DNA from: Sulfurimonas sp.
GTDB taxonomy: Bacteria; Campylobacterota; Campylobacteria; Campylobacterales; Sulfurimonadaceae
Assembly: GCA_011391635.1 (NCBI GenBank)
Contig: JAABQD010000013.1
Coordinates: 1-62,337 of the forward strand
Direction of reading: 5' to 3'
DNA length: 62,337 nt
Shown here: piece by piece, positions 24,853-33,804 of the stretch
Layout of the letters: every line of letters starts with the position of its first letter
Numbering within the stretch: the stretch's first letter is position 1
Made by a program: the position numbers and the translations under genes
The notes under the pieces: model-generated
Databases searched by the model: none
What the model was told of the DNA's origin: nothing
What the model saw: only the letters and a program-made list of their open reading frames with translations

Positions 24853-25644
24853 ATGACTAAAAAAATGACAATTTCTTCTATAAAAAATACAAAAGGTGTT
24901 CGACCTCTTGTAATGATTACCGCTTACGATGCACTCTTTGCACGACTACTAGAACCGAGTTCTGACATGATTTTAGTGGGTGATAGTCTGAACATGAGTT
25001 TCGCAGGTCAAGCGGATACTCTTAGTGCTACTTTAGAGCAAATGTTATACCACACGAATGCAGTTTGCAGTGGAGCAAAAAATAGTTTTGTTATTTGTGA
25101 TATGCCTTTTGGAACTTATAGCTCCAAAGAAGAAGCTCTCAAAAATTGTATAAGAGTTTTTAGAGAAACTCCAGCAGATTGTGTGAAGATTGAAGGTGGT
25201 GCAGACAAAGCGTCTATCATTGCACATCTTGTGAGTAACAATATTGCTGTTTGTGGTCACATTGGTCTGCTTCCTCAGTCAGTTCGAAGTGAAGGCGGAT
25301 ATAAGGTCAAAGGAAAAACAGAAAAAGAGATGTTACAACTCATCGAGGATGCAAGAGCAGTAGAGAAGGCTGGAGCCTTTTGTATGGTCGTAGAGGGTGT
25401 CAAAGCAGAAGTGGCTTCTGAGATAGCGGCATGTGTAAAAATTCCAGTAATAGGCATTGGAGCTGGTTCTGGAGTAGATGGGCAGGTGCTTGTTTTTTCA
25501 GATATGCTTGGACTTTTTGAAGAGTTTACGCCTAAGTTTGTAAAAAAATATATGGATGGTGCATCTTTGGTAAAAGAAGCGGTAGAAAATTATGCTAAAG
25601 AAGTGATAACAAGAGAGTTTCCGCAAGAAATTCATACTTATTAG
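24853..25644 (+). CDS. panB: 3-methyl-2-oxobutanoate hydroxymethyltransferase
   Basis: Ketopantoate synthesis for pantothenate/CoA, using methylenetetrahydrofolate. 263 residues, TIM barrel. Metal ligands in LVGDSLNMSF and ICDMPFG (Asp), VKIEGG, GHIGLLPQSV and MVVEGV, then IGIGAGSGVDGQVLVFSDMLG. Start of a short operon with ruvB (12 bp gap) and a permease gene. A weak uptake-like motif is at 25427. Confidence 0.96.
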   Translation: MTKKMTISSIKNTKGVRPLVMITAYDALFARLLEPSSDMILVGDSLNMSFAGQADTLSATLEQMLYHTNAVCSGAKNSFVICDMPFGTYSSKEEALKNCIRVFRETPADCVKIEGGADKASIIAHLVSNNIAVCGHIGLLPQSVRSEGGYKVKGKTEKEMLQLIEDARAVEKAGAFCMVVEGVKAEVASEIAACVKIPVIGIGAGSGVDGQVLVFSDMLGLFEEFTPKFVKKYMDGASLVKEAVENYAKEVITREFPQEIHTY

Positions 25645-25656
25645 ATTGGTACAAAT

Positions 25657-26673
25657 ATGGAACGATTAGTAGAGATAGAGAAGTTTAGCACAGAGGAAGA
25701 GAGTGTTGAAAAATCTCTTCGTCCTGATGTCTGGAGCGAATATATCGGGCAAGAGCAGATTAAAAAAAATCTTGGTGTCTTTATAGAAGCAAGTAAAAAA
25801 AGAGGCGAAGCACTTGACCATGTCCTTTTTTTTGGACCTCCGGGGCTTGGTAAAACAACCTTAGCTCTTATTATTGCAAATGAGATGCGTGCAAATATCA
25901 AAGTGACAGCTGCCCCGATGATAGAAAAGAGCGGAGATTTAGCCGCACTTCTTACAAACCTTCAAGAGGGCGATATCCTTTTTATAGATGAAATCCATCG
26001 TCTTTCTCCCGCAGTTGAAGAGATACTTTACTCCTCTATGGAGGATTTTCGCATAGATATTATTATAGGAAGTGGTCCAGCAGCACAAACGGTAAAAATT
26101 GATTTACCGCGATTTACTCTTATTGGTGCAACAACACGTGCTGGAATGCTCTCTAATCCCCTTCGAGATAGATTTGGTATGAGTTTTAGAATGCAGTTTT
26201 ATACACATGAAGAGTTGGCACAAATAGTCCAACAGGCTTCTCTTAAACTTGATAAAGAGATACTCCATGAGGCTTCTATGGAGATTGCAAAGCGAAGCCG
26301 TGGAACGCCTAGGATTGCCCTTCGCCTTTTGCGTCGTGTACGAGATTTTGCCGATGTAGCAGATGAGAGAGATATCAAACATGCCAGAACACAATACGCT
26401 CTGGATGAACTTGGAATTAACTCGCATGGATTTGATGAGATGGATATACGCCTTCTCAATCTTCTAGCGAGTGCCAATGGCAGAGCGATGGGTTTGAGCA
26501 CGATTGCTGCATCACTCAGTGAAGATGAGGGAACTGTTGAAGATGTTCTCGAACCCTATTTAATCGCCAATGGGTATTTGGAGCGAACTGCCAAAGGAAG
26601 GAAAGCGACACGCATGACTTATGATGTGCTAAATATAGCGTTTACACCAGAACAGGGAGGACTTTTTTCATGA
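25657..26673 (+). CDS. ruvB: Holliday junction branch migration ATPase
   Basis: Hexameric AAA+ motor that drives branch migration with RuvA. 338 residues: Walker [12 protein letters not shown] (~66), Walker B FIDEIHRL (~112), sensor ATTRAGMLS, arginine-finger region RDRFGMSF, and a C-terminal winged helix ([14 protein letters not shown]). Overlaps the next gene by 4 bp (ATGA). Confidence 0.97.
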   Translation: MERLVEIEKFSTEEESVEKSLRPDVWSEYIGQEQIKKNLGVFIEASKKRGEALDHVLFFGPPGLGKTTLALIIANEMRANIKVTAAPMIEKSGDLAALLTNLQEGDILFIDEIHRLSPAVEEILYSSMEDFRIDIIIGSGPAAQTVKIDLPRFTLIGATTRAGMLSNPLRDRFGMSFRMQFYTHEELAQIVQQASLKLDKEILHEASMEIAKRSRGTPRIALRLLRRVRDFADVADERDIKHARTQYALDELGINSHGFDEMDIRLLNLLASANGRAMGLSTIAASLSEDEGTVEDVLEPYLIANGYLERTAKGRKATRMTYDVLNIAFTPEQGGLFS

Positions 26674-27710
26674 AGTCTCAATATTTTATAGCCGTACTTT
26701 TTGCAACTTCTTTGTATTGGATGTATCTTTTATATGCTCCTTTTTTGCTTGTAATAACCATTGCCGCACTTTTAGCCATTTCTACTTCCAATATTCAAGA
26801 CTATTTTGAGAAAATTTTTAGATATAAATTGTTGGCTGCAATGGCATCAAGTTTTTTATTAGCGACTCTATTCTTCGCACCACTTGGCTATTTTTTGGCT
26901 ACTTTGACCATGAAACTTAACTCTTTGGAACACCAAACTTTTATAAATTTGGAACTTTATATCCAAAGTTTTATCGAGACTCCACCCCCATATTTGGCTT
27001 TTCTTAAACCTTATGTAGCCGATACAATCAAAGAGATAGATGTAAATTCTCTTACATCAAATCTCCTTACTATTACTGGGAAAATTGGAGCTTTTAGTGC
27101 AGGTTTTTTAAAAAATGCTTTTTTAGTGATTATTTTTTATTTCTTTGCACAGTATAATGGAAGTCATATCGTAGCATTTCTTAAAAGAGTGGTGCAGATG
27201 TCTGTGGAAGAGAGTAGTTTACTCGCAAGAGAACTCTCTTCTGTGATGAGTGTTGTATTTTATTCTATCATTGTAAATGCAATGTTTCAAGGAGTTCTCT
27301 TTGGAATTATGCTCTCATTCGCAGGGTATAACGGGCTTCTTTTTGGCATTATGTATGGATTTGCTTCTCTTGTTCCTGTTGTGGGTGGTGTGCTTATGTG
27401 GCTACCATTTATGCTTTATGAATTTTCACAGGGCAATAGTTCGAATGCAATTTTTATAGCTTTATACTCCATTGTTGTTATCTCTATCATAGCAGATACT
27501 TTTATGAAACCTTTGATAATTAAAGAGATAAATAATAGACTTCTTGAACAAGATGACGCAAGAATGAATGAGTTAGTGATATTTTTTGCTATCATAGCAG
27601 GACTAGCTACTTTTGGTTTTTGGGGAATGATATTAGGACCTGCAATCACTGCGTTCTTTCTTACAATTCTCAAGCTTTTTGAAGCGAGAAGTAAAGAGTG
27701 CTTAAATTAA
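26670..27710 (+). CDS. AI-2E family transporter-like membrane protein
   Basis: 346 residues with about eight membrane helices in the AI-2E/PerM/YdiK pattern: two N-terminal helices, a loop with [10 protein letters not shown], then [37 protein letters not shown] and [13 protein letters not shown]. Substrates in this family vary (AI-2 export, Na+/H+ exchange) and none can be assigned. Translationally coupled to ruvB. Confidence 0.85.
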   Translation: MKSQYFIAVLFATSLYWMYLLYAPFLLVITIAALLAISTSNIQDYFEKIFRYKLLAAMASSFLLATLFFAPLGYFLATLTMKLNSLEHQTFINLELYIQSFIETPPPYLAFLKPYVADTIKEIDVNSLTSNLLTITGKIGAFSAGFLKNAFLVIIFYFFAQYNGSHIVAFLKRVVQMSVEESSLLARELSSVMSVVFYSIIVNAMFQGVLFGIMLSFAGYNGLLFGIMYGFASLVPVVGGVLMWLPFMLYEFSQGNSSNAIFIALYSIVVISIIADTFMKPLIIKEINNRLLEQDDARMNELVIFFAIIAGLATFGFWGMILGPAITAFFLTILKLFEARSKECLN

Positions 27711-27725
27711 AATAAGGGGTAAGTA

Positions 27726-28193
27726 ATGGTAAAAATAGGTTTAATTTCAGTAATGTTGAGTGCAGCTCTTTCGGCGTTTTTTATGCCAACATTTTCATTT
27801 GGCGGTGGAGATTCGGACAAAGTAGATCCAAATTTTGAGAGAGACAATAAAACAGAGATTGTTCTTGATAAAAAAGAGACAAAGATTTATTATGACTCCA
27901 CGCCATCCCCACAGATGAATTTTGATGATGCACAAGCGTATTGTAAAAATATGAGACATCTTGGATACGATGAGTGGAGAGTTCCAACAAAAGAGGAGTA
28001 TGTCTCAATTCTTGAACTCTCTCGCAGACATATTACTGTCAAACATGCATTTGTGAATGTTCAAAAAGGAGTCTATTGGACTTCTACTGAAGATAAATTT
28101 AATGAAGCGTGGTTTGCAGATTTTGATTTAGGAAGATATAGTACAAACAAAAGAGAGAATCAATACCGTACTTTGTGCGTTTTAAAGCTTTGA
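27726..28193 (+). CDS. Exported DUF1566 (Lcl C-terminal) protein
   Basis: 155 residues with an N-terminal signal (GLISVMLSAALSAFFMPTF). The mature part carries the DUF1566 pattern: FDDAQAYCKNM, YDEWRVPTKEEY, VYWTSTEDKFNEAWFADFDLG and RTLCVLKL. The two cysteines may pair. Role unknown; the domain occurs in many surface or periplasmic proteins. Confidence 0.8.
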   Translation: MVKIGLISVMLSAALSAFFMPTFSFGGGDSDKVDPNFERDNKTEIVLDKKETKIYYDSTPSPQMNFDDAQAYCKNMRHLGYDEWRVPTKEEYVSILELSRRHITVKHAFVNVQKGVYWTSTEDKFNEAWFADFDLGRYSTNKRENQYRTLCVLKL

Positions 28194-28200
28194 TGTTATG

Positions 28201-28246
28201 CATTAAAACGAACGCGTCCGTTTTAATGGCAGGGACTAAAGTCCCT
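28201..28246. terminator. Two hairpins between convergent genes
   Basis: CATTAAAACG (28201-28210) pairs with CGTTTTAATG (28219-28228), and AGGGAC (28231-28236) with GTCCCT (28241-28246). They follow the DUF1566 gene and lie before the end of the oppositely oriented acyltransferase. No long T-run follows, so intrinsic termination is plausible but not certain. Confidence 0.5.
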
Positions 28247-28301
28247 ACAACCCCCTAAAGCTACAAAAAATAGATTTTTTGAGAGTTGCAAAGATAGTTT
28301 T

Positions 28302-29186
28302 TTATCTTTTATAAATCTCAGGGTGGTCATTTTTCCATCTTCTATGGAGCCAAAACCAAAATTTTGGCTCTTTGGTGATAAGCTCTGTGAGCCAATCGGC
28401 TTGGAGTTGTGTTGCTTTTTGTATATCTGCTGACTCATCCTCTGTTTTTTCAACTACAATCTCATCAAAGAGCATAAGCGTATAATGCTCCTCATCATCC
28501 GTTCGTATAGTCACGGGAATAATTGCTGCATTAAATTTTCTTGCTAAATAGGCTGGTGTTGAGGTTTGTCGTATGCTTTTGCCCATAAACTCAACAATCA
28601 CACCCTCTTTTGGATTGATATTTGTGTCGATAAGTAATCCACATGCCAAACCATTCTTGAGATTTTTGACAAGGGGTTTGACAACATTGGTTTTTTCCAT
28701 AGAGATGTTTCCAAATCTCCCTCTTGCTTCTAGGAGCCAATCTTCATAGGCTCTATTTTTCATCTTTTTATACACAGCAATAAGTGGCTCGATGAATGCT
28801 CCAATCGAAGCACCTCCAAGCTCCCAAGAGCTGTAATGCGTTGTGACATAAATAACTGCACGACCCTCGGCATGAACTCTCTCAACTGCTTCTATATTGC
28901 GTATGGTGATTTTTTTTGCAAGTTCCTCTTTACTCATATGGCGAAGTTCCATAGCATGTAAAAAATTGAGGAGGAGATTTTTAAAAGCGTATTTGGTAAT
29001 CTCTCTTTTTTTCTCTTGGCTTAGTTTGTTGTCAAATGCAAAATCAAGATTTTGGTAGGAGACAGTGCGATATCTTTTGGAGAGAGTGTAGCTGATAAAA
29101 GCTAAAGTCAAAAAGAGGGATTTTCTCCACGAAGAGGGAAGGGCCATGAGGAGTTTTTCTAAAAGTAAAAAAAGTTTAAATCCCAT
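28302..29186 (-). CDS. Lipid A acyltransferase (LpxL/HtrB family)
   Basis: Adds a secondary acyl chain to lipid A precursor at the inner membrane. 294 residues: an N-terminal hydrophobic anchor, the HxxxxE catalytic pair in HYSSWELGG, then YKKMKNRAYEDWLLEARGRFG and IDTNINPKEGVIVEFMGK. Its ATG overlaps the last base of the heptosyltransferase stop, an LPS-assembly operon. Uptake-like motif at 28639 (LACGL). Confidence 0.9.
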   Translation of the reverse strand: MGFKLFLLLEKLLMALPSSWRKSLFLTLAFISYTLSKRYRTVSYQNLDFAFDNKLSQEKKREITKYAFKNLLLNFLHAMELRHMSKEELAKKITIRNIEAVERVHAEGRAVIYVTTHYSSWELGGASIGAFIEPLIAVYKKMKNRAYEDWLLEARGRFGNISMEKTNVVKPLVKNLKNGLACGLLIDTNINPKEGVIVEFMGKSIRQTSTPAYLARKFNAAIIPVTIRTDDEEHYTLMLFDEIVVEKTEDESADIQKATQLQADWLTELITKEPKFWFWLHRRWKNDHPEIYKR

Positions 29187-30217
29187 TACTGTAGTAGTTC
29201 CTTCGCTTTTTTGACAATTCTATCAACTTCTATCTCTTGGATAGAAAAATCATTTTTATTAATTTTGAAAATATTGACATCAGAGGGAGATTTTATGCCG
29301 ATATTTTTAGGTGTTTCATAAATCATTCTCGTCGTAGTCGGTCCAAAGAGTGTGATAGAGGGAATATTTTGAGCCCAAGCCATATGCGTAGGACCAGTAT
29401 CATTGCCGATAAGTAAATCAACATTCGAAATAAACGAGACAAGTGCATCAAGTGAAAGTTTGGGTGCGAGAGTGGCAAAAGGAGAGTTCGCACAAATCCA
29501 CATGCCAATCTCTTTTTCACGAGCAGTTCCCCAGAGAATGAGGCAGTTTTCTTGAAGTTTGTCACAAAGTTCTATGACCTTCTCTTTTGGATATTTTTTG
29601 CATTCCCACGATGCACCGATAACAAGAGCGATATTTTTTTTGTCACTTTTGGCATGTGGAAGTTCTATCTTGGCATGTGGAAGCTCCATTTCAGTATAAG
29701 GAAACACTTTCTCTTTGTTTAGAAGCATTGCATCGCTTATCTCAAATCCTAAAGCATCTGAAACTAAAAAAGAGTTTCTTTTGATGACATTTGTATCATA
29801 AGGAATATTTGAAGTGGTTTTGTAAAAGAGTGAAGCCAGACTCTCTCTTGCGGAGGAGCTATCAAAACCGTGTGTATTTTTGCCAATGAGTCGTGCAACG
29901 ATTGCCGATTTTAAAAGCCCTTGTACATCGATAATGATATCAAATGCACCTAAAGAGCGAAGTTTCAAAAAAGTTTCTTTGAGGAGTGTAAAACTTTTTT
30001 CTTGTTTGATTTTTTTGAGATTAATAGTATGCACGGCACAAAGAAACGGATGGTTTTGCAAAAGCGGTGCGAATACCTCTTCTGTAATCCACTCAATCTT
30101 GGCATGTGGATAATTTGCATGAATAAACTGTAGAGTAACAGCCGTATTTATAATATCTCCAAGTGCAGAAAGTCTTACTATCGCTATGCGTTTTATCTCT
30201 TTTTTCATAGGCATCAT
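29186..30217 (-). CDS. waaC: LPS heptosyltransferase I
   Basis: GT9 transferase adding the first heptose to Kdo of the LPS core. 343 residues: IAIVRLSALGDIINT at the start, IDVQGLLKSAI, GASWECKKYP and the donor site IGNDTGPTHMAWAQ. A start at MKKEIKR, 3 codons in, is equally possible. It carries four exact uptake-like motifs (29498, 29650, 29671, 30100), two of them in a 21-bp tandem duplication encoding ELPHAKIELPHAK; this is the highest density in the window. Confidence 0.9.
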   Translation of the reverse strand: MMPMKKEIKRIAIVRLSALGDIINTAVTLQFIHANYPHAKIEWITEEVFAPLLQNHPFLCAVHTINLKKIKQEKSFTLLKETFLKLRSLGAFDIIIDVQGLLKSAIVARLIGKNTHGFDSSSARESLASLFYKTTSNIPYDTNVIKRNSFLVSDALGFEISDAMLLNKEKVFPYTEMELPHAKIELPHAKSDKKNIALVIGASWECKKYPKEKVIELCDKLQENCLILWGTAREKEIGMWICANSPFATLAPKLSLDALVSFISNVDLLIGNDTGPTHMAWAQNIPSITLFGPTTTRMIYETPKNIGIKSPSDVNIFKINKNDFSIQEIEVDRIVKKAKELLQ

Positions 30218-30278
30218 TATATCAAAGGAAGTTTTAGTTTGGTATAATCACGCCAAATTTAGGAGAAGGAGCGTTCCT

Positions 30279-31184
30279 ATGACACCATTAGACATTCAAG
30301 ACTTCTCAAACAGTAGAACAAAAGCAAGAGCTTATTTTTGTTATCTCTTTTCCAAAAATATTCCTAATAGACTCCCATCTATTTCAGTGGAGATGATAGT
30401 TCCTCGCCTTCTTAAGATCAAAGCAGATTTAGAGAGTTGTGAGGGTGTTTACCTCTTGGACCATCGAGGTGTTCAGGTAAGCCCAACTTACATAGACCAT
30501 AAACAGATTGATGAGGATGTTGGCAAAATTCGTGCAGACCGTGCGTATTACTATAGAGCAGTGCGAGAGGGGCGATGTACAATTACCGATCCCTATCCAT
30601 CGCTTATTACGAGAGATTTAACAGTTACAGCTTCACAACCTATTTATGATGAAACAGGTGTTTTGAAATATGTTGCATGTTTAGATATGCCATTTGCGGA
30701 TGTGTTAAAAATCGCACATCTCACTGTTCTAGACACCCTTTTTGTTAAATTTTTCAAATACTCTTATGCGATGTTTGCTCTAGCACTTATTGCTGTTGCT
30801 GTGTTGCTCTTTTTTAAAGGAATGCAGAGCTTTTTCTTGTATGAACTCTCTGTAGCAAATTTTAATATCAAAGATGTTTTTGAAGCGACGATTCTTATCA
30901 CTTTAGCCCTCGCTATATTTGATTTGGCAAAAACGCTTATAGAAGAGGAGATAATGGGTCGGACAAAAGAGCAGAATATGTTTGGTGTTCATAAAACCAT
31001 GGTGCGGTTTTTAGGCTCCATTATCATTGCTTTATCGATTGAGGCTTTGATGCTGGTCTTTAAATTTGCTATCACAGAGCCTCAAATGCTTCTTTATGCG
31101 ATGTTTATTATCGCAGGAGTAGCGATGCTTTTGGTCAGTTTGGCAGTTTATATAAAAAATACAAAAGAGAAAGTTCAAGAATGA
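30279..31184 (+). CDS. PDC/Cache sensor membrane protein
   Basis: 301 residues from ATG 30279, preceded by AGGAGAAGGAG; the longer reading from 30186 overlaps waaC and lacks a site. Residues ~40-155 look like a PDC/Cache ligand-binding fold (GVYLLDHRGVQVSPTYI, YYRAVREGRCTITDPYP, TVTASQPIYDETGVLKYVA). It is followed by four membrane helices (~170-295) and a short tail. No kinase, GGDEF or MCP output domain is attached. It overlaps hisH by 4 bp. Confidence 0.75.
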   Translation: MTPLDIQDFSNSRTKARAYFCYLFSKNIPNRLPSISVEMIVPRLLKIKADLESCEGVYLLDHRGVQVSPTYIDHKQIDEDVGKIRADRAYYYRAVREGRCTITDPYPSLITRDLTVTASQPIYDETGVLKYVACLDMPFADVLKIAHLTVLDTLFVKFFKYSYAMFALALIAVAVLLFFKGMQSFFLYELSVANFNIKDVFEATILITLALAIFDLAKTLIEEEIMGRTKEQNMFGVHKTMVRFLGSIIIALSIEALMLVFKFAITEPQMLLYAMFIIAGVAMLLVSLAVYIKNTKEKVQE

Positions 31185-31792
31185 TAGCAATAGTCGATTA
31201 CAATATGGGGAATTTGGCAAGTGTTAAAAATGCTTTTGCCACATTGGGCAAAGATACAGTTGTAGAGAGTGATCCACAAAAGTTTAAAAATTATGACAAG
31301 CTTATCCTCCCAGGAGTTGGTGCTTTTGGCGATGCGATGGAGCATCTCAGAGAGCGAAATATGATAGAAGCCCTCAGAGAGTTTGCACAAAGTGGTAAAT
31401 ATATGTTTGGAATCTGTCTTGGGATGCAACTCTTATTTGAAAGCAGTGAAGAGTTTGGTTTGCATGAGGGTTTAGGACTTATCCAAGGCAATGTTAAGCC
31501 GTTTGATAGTTCAAAATTTAGTGAGCCTCTTAAAGTGCCACATATGGGATGGAACAAAATGTTTACAGCAAATCATCCGCTTTTTAACAATTTAGATGAA
31601 GAGCATTATCTCTATTTTGTTCACACATACCATGTTAATTGTGCAAATAAAGAGGATAGCATTGGCTCGACGCACTATGGATATGAGTTTACCTCTGCTG
31701 TGGCATGTGGAAATATTTTGGGCATTCAACCTCACCCAGAAAAGAGCCATAAAAATGGCTTGGCAATACTTGATAATTTTATAAAACTTTAG
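31181..31792 (+). CDS. hisH: Imidazole glycerol phosphate synthase, glutaminase subunit
   Basis: Class I glutamine amidotransferase giving ammonia to HisF. 203 residues: MIAIVDYNMGNLASV, oxyanion LPGVGAFGDA, nucleophile Cys in FGICLGMQLLFE, and HPEKS for the His-Glu pair. Followed by hisA after 11 bp. Uptake-like motif at 31701 (VACGN). Confidence 0.97.
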   Translation: MIAIVDYNMGNLASVKNAFATLGKDTVVESDPQKFKNYDKLILPGVGAFGDAMEHLRERNMIEALREFAQSGKYMFGICLGMQLLFESSEEFGLHEGLGLIQGNVKPFDSSKFSEPLKVPHMGWNKMFTANHPLFNNLDEEHYLYFVHTYHVNCANKEDSIGSTHYGYEFTSAVACGNILGIQPHPEKSHKNGLAILDNFIKL

Positions 31793-31803
31793 GAAAATAA
31801 GAG

Positions 31804-32514
31804 ATGACTTTATACCCAGCGATTGATTTAAAAGATGGAAAAGCGGTTCGCCTCACAAAAGGGCTAATGGAGAGTGCAAAAATTTACTCAGATGAGCCAT
31901 GGCTTCTTGTGAAAAAGTTTGAAGAGATGGGTGCGGAGTGGGTGCATTTGGTGGATTTGAACGGTGCATTTGCAGGTGAGCCGAAAAACTTAGAGCAGAT
32001 TATAAAAATTAGAGAAAATTGTAATGTCAAGCTTGAGCTTGGCGGTGGTATTCGTGATGAAGAGACGATTAAAAAGATGCTTGAAATCGGAATTGATAGA
32101 ATCATTCTAGGCTCTATTGCTGTAAAAAATCCACAATTTGTAAGAGAGATGGCAGCAAAATATCCTATTGCTGTTGGAATTGATGCAATTGATGGTTTTG
32201 TGGCAGTGGAAGGTTGGGGTGAAGTGAGTAGTATGAGAGCAACAGACTTGGCAAAAGAGTTTGCACATGCCGGAGTGGAAGCGATTATCTGTACGGATGT
32301 GGGTAAAGATGGTACTTTAAGTGGTGTAAATGTTGCTTTTACCCTCGATATAGCAAGAGCATCTGGTATCAGTACAATCGCCAGTGGCGGAGTAAAAGAT
32401 GCAAGTGATATAGAAGCTCTCATCGCAACAAAAGAGGTGGATGGAGTTATTATAGGAAAAGCTTACTACGAGGGAACACTCGACTTAGCGAAAATGTTTA
32501 AACTCTTAAATTAA
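31804..32514 (+). CDS. hisA: ProFAR isomerase (histidine biosynthesis)
   Basis: (beta-alpha)8 isomerase of histidine synthesis, 236 residues. General acid/base Asp in [14 protein letters not shown] and in [11 protein letters not shown]; phosphate sites [10 protein letters not shown] and [10 protein letters not shown]. Same operon as hisH. A two-mismatch uptake-like motif is at 32263. Confidence 0.97.
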   Translation: MTLYPAIDLKDGKAVRLTKGLMESAKIYSDEPWLLVKKFEEMGAEWVHLVDLNGAFAGEPKNLEQIIKIRENCNVKLELGGGIRDEETIKKMLEIGIDRIILGSIAVKNPQFVREMAAKYPIAVGIDAIDGFVAVEGWGEVSSMRATDLAKEFAHAGVEAIICTDVGKDGTLSGVNVAFTLDIARASGISTIASGGVKDASDIEALIATKEVDGVIIGKAYYEGTLDLAKMFKLLN

Positions 32515-32587
32515 TAGAAAAACAAACAAAATTTAGGTACTATTTGGCACAAATATTGCTCAATATATTATTAAAAAAGGATTTTAA

Positions 32588-32962
32588 TTGAAATTACTAG
32601 TTGTTGATGATAGCTCTACAATGCGTCGTATTATTAAAAACACTTTAGCTCGTCTTGGTTATAAAGACATACTAGAGGGTGGAGATGGTCTAGAAGGTTG
32701 GGCTGCAATGGACGCGAACCCAGATATTGATATGTTGATAACAGACTGGAATATGCCAGAGATGAATGGTCTTGAGCTTGTGAAAAAAGTTCGTGCTGAT
32801 GGTCGTTTTAAAGATTTACCAATTATCATGGTAACAACAGAAGGCGGAAAAGCAGAGGTTATTACAGCTCTTAAAGCCGGTGTAAATAACTATATAGTAA
32901 AACCATTCACACCTCAAGTTCTCAAAGAAAAACTTGGTGCTGTAATGGGTGTTGCGGAGTAA
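32588..32962 (+). CDS. cheY: Chemotaxis response regulator CheY
   Basis: Stand-alone REC domain of 124 residues that switches the flagellar motor. Acidic pocket VVDDSSTMRR, phosphoacceptor Asp in LITDWNMPEMNG, Thr in IMVTTEGGKAEV and Lys in IVKPFTPQ. It matches the Campylobacterota CheY very closely. Start is TTG. One-base overlap with prmA; the order cheY-prmA-ftsH is conserved in Campylobacter. Confidence 0.95.
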   Translation: MKLLVVDDSSTMRRIIKNTLARLGYKDILEGGDGLEGWAAMDANPDIDMLITDWNMPEMNGLELVKKVRADGRFKDLPIIMVTTEGGKAEVITALKAGVNNYIVKPFTPQVLKEKLGAVMGVAE

Positions 32963-33786
32963 TGCAAGAACACTATTTTGAGTTAGCAGTTAAAGTCTCA
33001 TCCCATCACGCACTCTTCTCAGACTTCTTATCGGATACACTCCCTATAGGCTTTGAAGAGAGTGACGATGGGTTTATTATCCGAAGCGAAGATGAACTTG
33101 AGACAATCGCTTGGGGATTAGAGCAGTTTGCTGAGGCTTTGCAAAAAGCTTTGGGTGAAACAATAGATATTGAGTGTAAACAGACGAAGCTCCTAAGCAA
33201 TGATTGGGTAAAAAATTATCAGCAAAGCATAGAGCCGCTTCAAATAGATAAATTTTACATTCATCCTACATGGGATGAGCCACATGCCGAACTTATAAAT
33301 ATTGTCATTGATCCAGCTTTAGCATTTGGAACGGGGCATCATCCAACAACAGCCTCTTCCCTTAAAGCAATTTCACACTATGTAAAAAGTGGGGATAGAC
33401 TCATTGATGTTGGTTGTGGGAGTGGTATCCTTGGAATCGGTGCGATGAAGCTTGGTGCTATTGTTGATGCATGTGATACGGATATAATCTCTGTCGAAAA
33501 TAGTATCGTTAATGCCAAGATAAATGAGTTAGAATTTGCAAATATATGGGAAGGCTCTTGTTCTCTTGCACAACATAAATATGACATTGTAGTTGCAAAT
33601 ATTGTTGCAGATGTTTTGACATTCATTGCAAAAGATTTGAAAAATGCACTGGGTGAGAATGGTATTTTGATTCTCTCCGGCATACTAGACAAATACGAGA
33701 CAAAAGTTCTTAATTTTTATAAAGATTGTCAAGTAGTTCAAAGAATTGCTCAAGATGAGTGGGTAACTCTCGTTTTAAAAAAGTAA
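32962..33786 (+). CDS. prmA: Ribosomal protein L11 methyltransferase
   Basis: SAM-dependent methylation of L11. 274 residues: an N-terminal recognition domain, then IDPALAFGTGHHPTT, SAM motif IDVGCGSGILGIGA and VVANIVADVLT. The ATG overlaps the cheY stop. Uptake-like motif with one mismatch at 33280 (EPHAE). Confidence 0.95.
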   Translation: MQEHYFELAVKVSSHHALFSDFLSDTLPIGFEESDDGFIIRSEDELETIAWGLEQFAEALQKALGETIDIECKQTKLLSNDWVKNYQQSIEPLQIDKFYIHPTWDEPHAELINIVIDPALAFGTGHHPTTASSLKAISHYVKSGDRLIDVGCGSGILGIGAMKLGAIVDACDTDIISVENSIVNAKINELEFANIWEGSCSLAQHKYDIVVANIVADVLTFIAKDLKNALGENGILILSGILDKYETKVLNFYKDCQVVQRIAQDEWVTLVLKK

Positions 33787-33804
33787 AATAGGAAATAGAA
33801 AAAT

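Noticed and set aside
30186..30278. Longer N-terminus for the PDC/Cache membrane protein
   Set aside because: It would overlap waaC antisense and its promoter; the ATG at 30279 has a strong AGGAGAAGGAG site.
31884..32423. 179-codon minus-strand ORF opposite hisA
   Set aside because: Mirror ORF of a conserved gene, low-complexity translation without family features.
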